Below, in pieces: positions 56,341 through 64,000 of a stretch of 64,000 nucleotides of DNA (its first letter is position 1; each line of letters starts with the position of its first letter). The notes beneath the pieces were generated by a model. It saw only the letters and a list, made by a program, of their open reading frames with translations. It had not been told where the DNA came from and did not search any database. The stretch spans positions 77,199,824 through 77,263,823 of the forward strand of contig NC_037092.1 of NCBI RefSeq assembly GCF_002994745.2, in the 5' to 3' direction. A program made the translations under genes and the position numbers. The DNA comes from Rosa chinensis (taxonomy: Eukaryota > Streptophyta > Magnoliopsida > Rosales > Rosaceae).

Positions 56341-59300
56341 GGGCCAAAGGGCTTCATTTTCATAGAAATTGAAGGTATTGTTCCAAATGTCGTTTGCATT
56401 TATATCTCCCTTTTAGGATTTGAAATGTGCGTACGGGATGTCTTGTGCTTTGTTGGGTATCAACATTAGCCCCCTTGATTATGTAGGCTATGCAATGACT
56501 ATGAAATAGGCTACATAATCAATAAGAAAGTAGCTCGAGACAACCATAAAGATCGAGTATATAAAAGCGCGGAGTTTTGCATGAGTACTTGAAGTGTTTG
56601 CGTGATTAGCTTTTAAGGATACAAGGAGATTGATTGCTTGTCTCTAGGTGTATGATGGTAAATAAGTAGGCGTGAGATAATAAGAATGAGTTAAGTAAAA
56701 CCAAATTGATGATGATTTAGAGTAATATGAGAGTGAACTTGAATTCGAAAGACGGAATGACTAATACGGTTAGAAGCCATGTATACGTTTCGTAAAGCAT
56801 GAGCATAATTGACTTAATGAATTGAAGATTTTAAAATTAAGCAAATAAGTATATGCATGAAACAAACATGGATTGTGAAGAAGAACTTGTGTGTATGCTA
56901 AGAGCGAATTTGAAAGTAAAGCATGTCCATGATTCAACATAGAGTAGGAATAATATGGTAAAGGCTTGTAGACGCGAGGGAAAGAGAAAATTTTAGACAT
57001 AATGAAAAATGCGTGAATGGTCCAGCATAGTTTCTGGAATTAAGTAAGCAATAATGAGCAAGCGAGGATAATCATGAGATTTAGAAAATAAGTTGTTCTT
57101 TCGAAAATGAAGAACATGCGTATGAGTAGATGAACATGCGTATGAGTAGATGAATGAGTAATTTGGCGAGTGGAAATAATAAAGTAAAGAACAATATAAC
57201 GCCCCTTTTTTTTTTGTCTTCAAAGTTGATAACAAAGAGCATAATGACAAAATATTTGTAAAATAATTGGCAAATGAAAGAAAGTTCAAACAAAATAGGT
57301 AAGTATATGTGTGAAATATGATACATGGTTAGAGTAAAGTAGGGTGAGCAAGATGAAAATAGCGAGCATATAAAGTTTTAAAAGATAGAATACGCATTTG
57401 CATTTGGCTTATAGATATGCTTGATTGTTTGCGTCATATGGTGTGTAAAAAGATATATTTTCTTTGCTTGGCTTATACATGCTTGTTTACATGTTTGGCA
57501 TGTGTAGAATGAAAGTTTGTGTTATGGTTGACTTAAATTTGCTTGAGCTTGGGGTAACTATGCTTAGGCATGTGTTAGGCATGTGCGTTGATCGCTTAAG
57601 GTTGCCTTAATCATTTAGAGGACCAAGGGAGAGTGCGTGGACTTTGAAATATGCATGCTTAGGAGAATAAACTTGGCATGACTCTCATATGGTCTCAAAT
57701 AGATGCATGACCTTGACAAAGAGGGGCTCGGTATTGTTGATTAGTAAGTGCTTGGCATGAGCTTGAATAAGGCTTGGCGTGTCTCTTTTGGTCGTGAATC
57801 CGCTTGGCGTTGTGTTTAGCTTGGCACGGCTTGGAGTATGCATTAGCTTATCGCATTTATGATTTTGCATATGAATTAATAATATGCATGAAGATGAAAA
57901 ATGAATGATAAGAGTTCTCTTAAATATTTTGAAAGATGAAGAGAGAGGGCATGTGCATGGGCTTGTAAGAGAGCTATCACGGGCCTTTGTTTATGGACTA
58001 CCTTACTTATGTAAACAAATGAGGTTAACGGGTAAATATACTCTGCCTGAGTTTTTTTTTATAAGAATATGTCATTTTCTCATGTTGCTGCAGGGTAAAA
58101 TGGGAGGTAAGGCGAAAATCTCCTTTTCTCACCAAATCATAGGTTTAAGGCTAAGAGATATTCTAAGGGATATATGCTTTTTTCTAATTCAGTACCAAGG
58201 CTGAAAAATCAGGGGATTTTCTTCTTCATGGGCTAAGCTCTGGGAGGTAAGATGATTACTGCAGTGGTAATTTTTCTCTGGCTTTTGAATGGGTAGGCTT
58301 CAAATGTTTGAAAAACTGCATGTAGAGCTTGATATCTAGGATGTTTAGGCTTGATTTATGAACTCATGGCAAGTGAGGGTTTAATTTTGAGTAATTGCTT
58401 GTTGCATTATAGAATTTTGTTTTGGGATTGTATACGAATTTACATTCGTAAAGCATGATCCAATTATGAGCATTACTGAGGCATGACATTTTCAATTGAC
58501 AAGCAAGTCAGCTTCAATGTAGGCGTGGATCTTCACTTACTGCGGTGATCACTGCAGCAATTGACCATGAATTGGGCCTTAATCGCGAAACTTCCAGATG
58601 TATAGACAAAATTGAGGAGCAATTGGAAAACAAGATCAGACTATGCTCTTGTAGTTCAAATCGATCCTCGCTTGAGGTTCACTGTGCAAGTAAAACTTCT
58701 GGGTAGCCTCTGTAAGTACACTTGCTTGTATCCATCGATTGCATTGAATAATTGAGATTTTTTTTTCTTCTTCTTTAGCGTGTAATCATTGCGTTCCCTT
58801 TCTTACTGCGGGGAATTGTAATTTCTTCTTCTACTGCAGGGATTTGTCTGAAGTCTTACGCTTTCTTCAATTCGTGGAGTTGATTGCATGATTCTTCTCA
58901 TCTCAGGTAATCTTGAATCCTTGGGACTTGCTGAATTGGGTAATTCTCGCTCTTCCATGTTGAATGGCTTATGCATGCAGATGGGTTATGGGTTGTTGGG
59001 ATGTCTTGTGATGCCCAGAGTGAATGTTGATATTGAACCAATCTTTGCCTTTGCTGCGGCCGACATTCAAATTGCTTCTGCGATGACAAACTCTGTTTTC
59101 CCTTTTTTTTTTTTTTTTTGTCTATGCTCAATCTTCTTCTGTTATGACCTTGAATCGATGTCGTTTATGCTTTTGCCTACGCTATCTGATCATATTGACC
59201 TGGTGAGCTGCATCCTTGCCTTAAACGCCATGAGTTGTGATGCAATTCTGTAGAAGATTTCATAATTGATTTGAACTGTTCCCTTATGCAGTGATCTTTC

Positions 59301-61710
59301 TAACACTAACTTATCATCCTTTTGTTGTTGCGCTTGATTGCATGGCTTCTTCTTCTTCTTCTTCTTCTTTTGGGACTTAGTTTATCGAATTGAAAGATAT
59401 TTCTGAGGCTATTCTTGATTTTCATCAAAAATCCGCATCCCCCTTGAGAAGGAGGACTTAATTGAGGAGCCTGCTACCATACATTGGTTTCTAAATTGCT
59501 TGATGTCTTCGTGTGTGATAATGTTAAATTGGCTATTTATGTCTCAAATGAAAATAGGTTTTGGCAAGAAAAGGATTTTTGTTGTAATAGAATCTACTTC
59601 CAATTCTGTTTTTGGGTTCTACCTATTCAAGCCTTGAGCTTTCACCGATGGGCCAATTTAGTGATAATAGTATGTAGTTATCAACAAATTTTGGGGAAAG
59701 GGTTGACTTTGGTGTTTTTAGAAGACACTGATTTGCAAACTTTAGATGCTGGGTGTGAGCCTGATGGATTTGATGAAGAAATTGAAGGTATAATGGAACA
59801 ATTTGAACAGGTCAGTAGTGAAGATTTGGCAGCTAGTGATTCTGAGAAGCCAAACACATTGGAGTCATTTTGAGAACATTAAGGATGGATAGAGTAGTTG
59901 GAAGTAGACTTCACGAAACATAGAGCTATGATGAGTTGTAGGCAAGCTTGTCAACTTTTACTGAGTTCGATAAATACAGTAGCACAACTTCTATTTTCTC
60001 TTCATTTTTCTTCTCTCCAGGCTTTTTCTCTTCAAGCTAACAAGAATCACCGCAGCTAACTCTTCCATATTTTTTTTTTGTGCGCACTGCGTGGGTATAT
60101 GTATGTGCATTGTGCTTGTGTTTGAGGTAAGTACTATGAAGAGGAAAAGGTATGCGGCTTTAGCTTGTATGCTTGGAGTTGATCAAGAATAGCGTTTTAC
60201 TGTCTGTTCGTCTTGTTTTTCTCCTTTTTTTTTTTTTTTTTTGTGCATGGGCTGACTTATTAGGATATATCAATTTTGAGCAGGGCATGAACATGTCACA
60301 TGTTGGCTTGGCTTGTGCATTGCTTGACTTCCGTTATTCATTTTTTGATGTATTGTACATGGCATGACTCATGTGGTGATCTCAATATCTCTTTATGAGC
60401 TAGCTTGTGAATAATTGCTTGACTTCGTTCTACTCATGACTTGATTGCAAGAACCATGCTATTTGCAATAACATTAATTCCAACTACAGTGACTTGTAGA
60501 CTTGTAGACTTGTGAATTCTATGGGTGCATAAATGAATTCTTTGAGTATGAAAAAGCTTCTTGCTTGATATCTAGCATATAGATCTTTGCTTGACTAATT
60601 TACTGCATAGACATTTTGTTCAAGATCAATGACAATATCTGTAATTTTGCTGTGGGTGGTAGTTGACCACAAAACATAGGTCTAAGGTAATAGTTGTGGA
60701 AAGCTGTAGAAAAAGGATCTGGGATAGAGTTAAAATTCTTAAATTCTGGAGTTTGGACATGGATTTAGGAAAAGTTAAGTTTATGAAGCTGGTTCTGATA
60801 ATAAATGTGTGTGTTCACTACCGCGGTAAACATGGTAAAGAGTCTTGGTTCAAGGAAAGGTTTAAATGTGAGTTTTGGGTTTGAGTTGATATGGTTTGTT
60901 GTTGAAAAGTACTGTGTCTAAAGGATTGAATTTGTGGATCTCAAATTTTGTTGCTTGAAGTTGTGACTTCTCCATGGTAGAGGACACAAGGTACTGAAAA
61001 TGGCAAATACCATGCATGAACTAGACTAAGTGTACTAGCATGACTACAAGGATAAGCCTATAGTGTAACATAGAATTTGTGATTACTGCTTATGGGGTTT
61101 TGCTTGCTGCAGTTGTAAAACTTTCGACATAGTACTAATTATTTTGGTTTGACATCAGGCCTAATTTGGTAGAGCTCAGCGTTTTGATCAATGTTGAGGT
61201 TTAGGTTATGGAGTAGAATAGTTACTGTAGTAGAAGTTTTGGCTACGGCAAGAAGCTTTCTATTGTTGTAGTGAAAGTGTGAAACATGACTGGGAGCTGC
61301 GGGGAGAAAGAATAATCCATAATACAAATCATAGTATTAAGACTAGCATTCGTTGTTTGGCTTGGATAAAGACTTGGAATAAAAATGTCATTTCGACATT
61401 AGAATCACTTAACCATGGTGGAAAACAATGACTATGGCATATTTATGATCATGGCTGACACAAAGGCTTGGGAGAGGTATTGGCTTTTTCATACGTGAGA
61501 GAAGGGAATATTGAAATATATGTGCTTGAACTACAATATATGATGATCACATGAATGTACTAGGGACTAAATTAAAACTTCACAGTAAGCCTGAACAAGA
61601 TCACCATTAGTTAGCCCCCAAGTGTCATAGCATATTACTATGAGATACTGATTGTTTTTTAGTGTGATGATGGATAATGCCTTTTGCTTGGAGTTGGCTT
61701 GATTGAATAG
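56341..61710. other. Gene-poor AT-rich region, no supported gene
   Basis: Rich in GCTTG, GGCATG and TTGGC words, with many poly-T tracts (57207, 59103, 60225). CATTAGCCCCCTTG at about 56465 is of the kind that recurs at 61612 and 63637. An open frame at 59484-59873 ends in an acidic stretch (DGFDEEIEGIMEQFEQVSSE) that looks protein-like but has no recognisable domain. No RNA genes, TIRs or TSDs found. Confidence 0.45.
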
Positions 61711-61941
61711 TGATTGCTTGCTCTAATGCTTTTGGCTTGATTGAGTATTACTTGCTTGTTCTAATGCTTTTGGCCTGATTGAGTATTGCTTGCATATTCT
61801 AATGGTTTTGGCTTAACAGAGTATTAGTTGCTTGTTCTAATAGTTTTAGCTTGATTGAGTATTGCTTGCTTGTTCTAATGCTTTTGGCCTAATTGAGTAT
61901 TGCTTGCTACTTGATTGAGTAGTGATTGCTTGTCCTAATTG
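61711..61941 (+). repeat. 38-bp tandem repeat, five full units plus partials
   Basis: Unit consensus TGCTTGCTTGTTCTAATGCT followed by TTTGGCTTGATTGAGTAT. Units start at 61711, 61749, 61787, 61825 and 61863, each exactly 38 bp with a few substitutions; partial units follow to 61941. A minisatellite in otherwise unannotated DNA. Confidence 0.92.
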
Positions 61942-64000
61942 TTTCCTTCGATGTGTGTTTAGTATTTCAAATCAACATGGTTGAGGCAATGAGCTTTAGG
62001 AAAGAGCATGAATGGCTTGGCTAGCTCTTTATTTTTTTAAGTTTGGATTTCTCGTTTTGACTTGAAGGCTTGAATGGATAAACATGTATTACAGTAAGTC
62101 AAGAAAAGTTCACTGCAGCTTACAATGCGCTTATGAGAGGTACCAGCTTGATTTGGTGGGTGTGAATATACATGTGAAATGTGGGATTAAAGTATGGTGT
62201 TGGAATTTGTGTGCTTGGCTAAAATTTTGGTTTTAAGCTTCTAGGATAATAAAGCTTAGCATGCTAGGGTAGGTCTGGTTTGCTGAGCAAGTGCCTTTCT
62301 ACAATTCTACTGTTGCAATATTGACTTTTTAGAGTCACGTATATGACTGCTGTGTAAAAGAATGCTTGCATATTGTGTAAGAGGCGTGCTTGTGCCTTTA
62401 TCGCAGTGCACTTTTTTTCTTTTTCTTTTTTTTGTGTTTTTTTTAAGTGCTCACAGCAGTAACATAGCTTGGAATGCTTGAATTGCTTGATGTGAATAAG
62501 GCTTTAAGTGCATGATGCTTAAATTTCTTGCTCTGAGTTTTTTTTCAATAGTGTTGCTTTTTCTGGTTCAGATATGGAAGAATAATAGAGTGATGAGGAA
62601 AGGTTACACTTTGTTGGATTAAAGATAGCATCAGGTTTAGCATGGAGCATGATTGTTTTTATTGGATTTGTCAGCATGAGATTGACACTGTAGCATGAGA
62701 ATAAAGAAGGGCTTTTTTTATCATAAGAGATTTGGTATTTTGCTACAGCACTAATGGAATGAAATATATGGTCTGAAATTGAATTCTGGTGTTGAGTGGA
62801 TATTGGATAACAAAACTATATATAGTAGTTTGGCTTTGATTTTTGTGACAAACTTGAAACATGAACTTATCTTGACATAAGGTGATTTGGCTATGGCAGG
62901 TGAGGATATGGCACATTGAAGGTTTTGGCTAGTAGAGAAAGCATGTTTTAGCTTGTTGAGATTTGCTTGAAGCCAAGAACATTAACGGAGTGATGGGTGA
63001 GAGGAAATAAGGGATCTAAATAAATAATCCGGAACTTCTTATCCGGCAAATCCCTCACACTCAGGGATGGATAAAATCAATGAAAATTTTGGCTTTAACA
63101 GCAGATGCATTGGCTTGAGAAAAGCTTGTAATAAGAATTTTGGTTTGACTTCAAACATATCCCTATTTTATTACTGCAGTGAAAAATTGTACTATGCAGG
63201 AAAAGTTGGTTTAATAAAGGCTTGAAATAGTTGGTTTGACTTGATATCAAGCTTATTTGATCTTGAATAGTTTGATTACTGCAAGTGAGGTTTTGGTTAT
63301 TGCGGTGACAGCTTTGAGTCTGATGGTCGATGTTTTTGTTTGAGCTTTGACATCAGGCTTATTTAGGTACAAAAAGAGGAGGTGTTGGTTACATCAATGA
63401 GAGTTTTAGCTATGGCATAATCTACTTTGGTTCGAGGAGGCTTGTAATAAGGAACTTGCAAACTATAGTGGAAATTGTTACTGTGGCTTGATTTTGGCAA
63501 TGGGAATGTTTGACTATAGCTGTGAATATTTCCTTTTGAAAATGCTAGAATGCATAAAGCAGGAATGGATTAAGTCTCTATTTTGGCATGAACACAAGTG
63601 AATGATCCTGACCAAGAGTTAAACCTTCACCCTTCAGCCCCCAAGTTCATTAGCATAAATATAGATGTAGATTAAGGTATACTCAAATGCAATTCAACAT
63701 TATACATCACAAGAATTACTGATCAAGCTTGTTTGCATGGCATGAATTGCTATTGTGAACTATAGCTGTGGGTGGTTTTATTGTGGTAGAGGATTTGGCT
63801 AAGATAGTAAAAAATTTAGCTAGGCATTGAAAGTTTTAGATCTAAGAAAGACTTGTAACAAAAAGTTCTGGTTTGAAACATTTTCAAATATGGCAGTGAA
63901 AATTCTGGTTATTTCTGTGAAGACTCACACTTTGGCAAGGAAGGCTACAACTTGGAAAGGGACTTCCTATAAGAACTAATTTGTTTTGACATCAGGCTAA
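61942..64000. other. Diverged reiterated sequence, no gene
   Basis: Phrases recur loosely: TTTGACATCAGGC (61149, 63350, 63988), AGCCCCCAAGT (61615, 63638), and TTTTGGCTA(C/T)GGCA-type words. This suggests old, heavily diverged duplications at roughly 2-2.2 kb spacing, perhaps parts of a decayed LTR element. No coding evidence. Confidence 0.4.

Noticed and set aside
59484..59873. 129-aa protein with acidic C-terminus as a real gene
   Set aside because: No domain, no clear splice partners, and the N-terminal half is hydrophobic AT-rich translation; kept only as a note in the regional entry.

Overview
This is plant nuclear DNA: spliced genes with GT-AG introns, AT-rich intergenic sequence, and dense class I and II transposons. 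The gene set (LOB-domain factor, CCT-motif protein, UGT87 glycosyltransferases) says eudicot. A Rosaceae-type genome is my guess from the general look of the repeats, not a demonstrated assignment.

Layout. 1-18 kb is the gene-bearing part, all on the + strand: a possible 3' end of an unidentified gene (1-233), an LBD12-like LOB-domain gene (3074-3757), a CCT-motif gene (8916-10295), and two tandem UGT87-type UDP-glycosyltransferases (12204-14405 and 15583-18142). A third UGT87 copy lies 34.5 kb downstream (52710-54172) and carries two frameshifts. From memory, Arabidopsis has LBD12 next to UGT87A2 and UGT87A1, so part of this order looks like ancient microsynteny.

18.5-46.6 kb is a nest of transposons that splits the UGT87 cluster. 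It holds: (i) a CACTA element (18537-24829) carrying exon fragments of a SIS3-like E3 ligase, a gamma-carbonic anhydrase and a KH-domain protein, all on the minus strand, with a 2.4 kb solo LTR (18667-21048) inside it; (ii) a large decayed CACTA (about 24830-46597) encoding TNPD (Transposase_21 type), TNPA (Transposase_24 type) and a ULP1-like cysteine protease; (iii) a Ty1/copia element (26285-32764) inside the large CACTA; (iv) a second gene-fragment-carrying CACTA (35243-40093) inserted in the TNPD reading frame, carrying RPL38 and Rab5-like exons. Target-site duplications are visible for most insertions and allow ordering.

46.6-64 kb is mostly repeats: long microsatellites, a 1.5 kb solo LTR, an hAT element with 8-bp TSD, a WD40 gene relic, the UGT87 pseudogene, a TRIM element, and a gene-poor 7.5 kb tail with a 38-bp tandem repeat. 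Three copies of one tRNA-derived SINE family, two with long TSDs, are scattered through the window.

The most unusual signal is an array of stem-loops in the solo LTR at 20200-20448: a nearly constant 13-nt loop is flanked each time by different but self-complementary arms. Everything here was read by eye; no database search was run.
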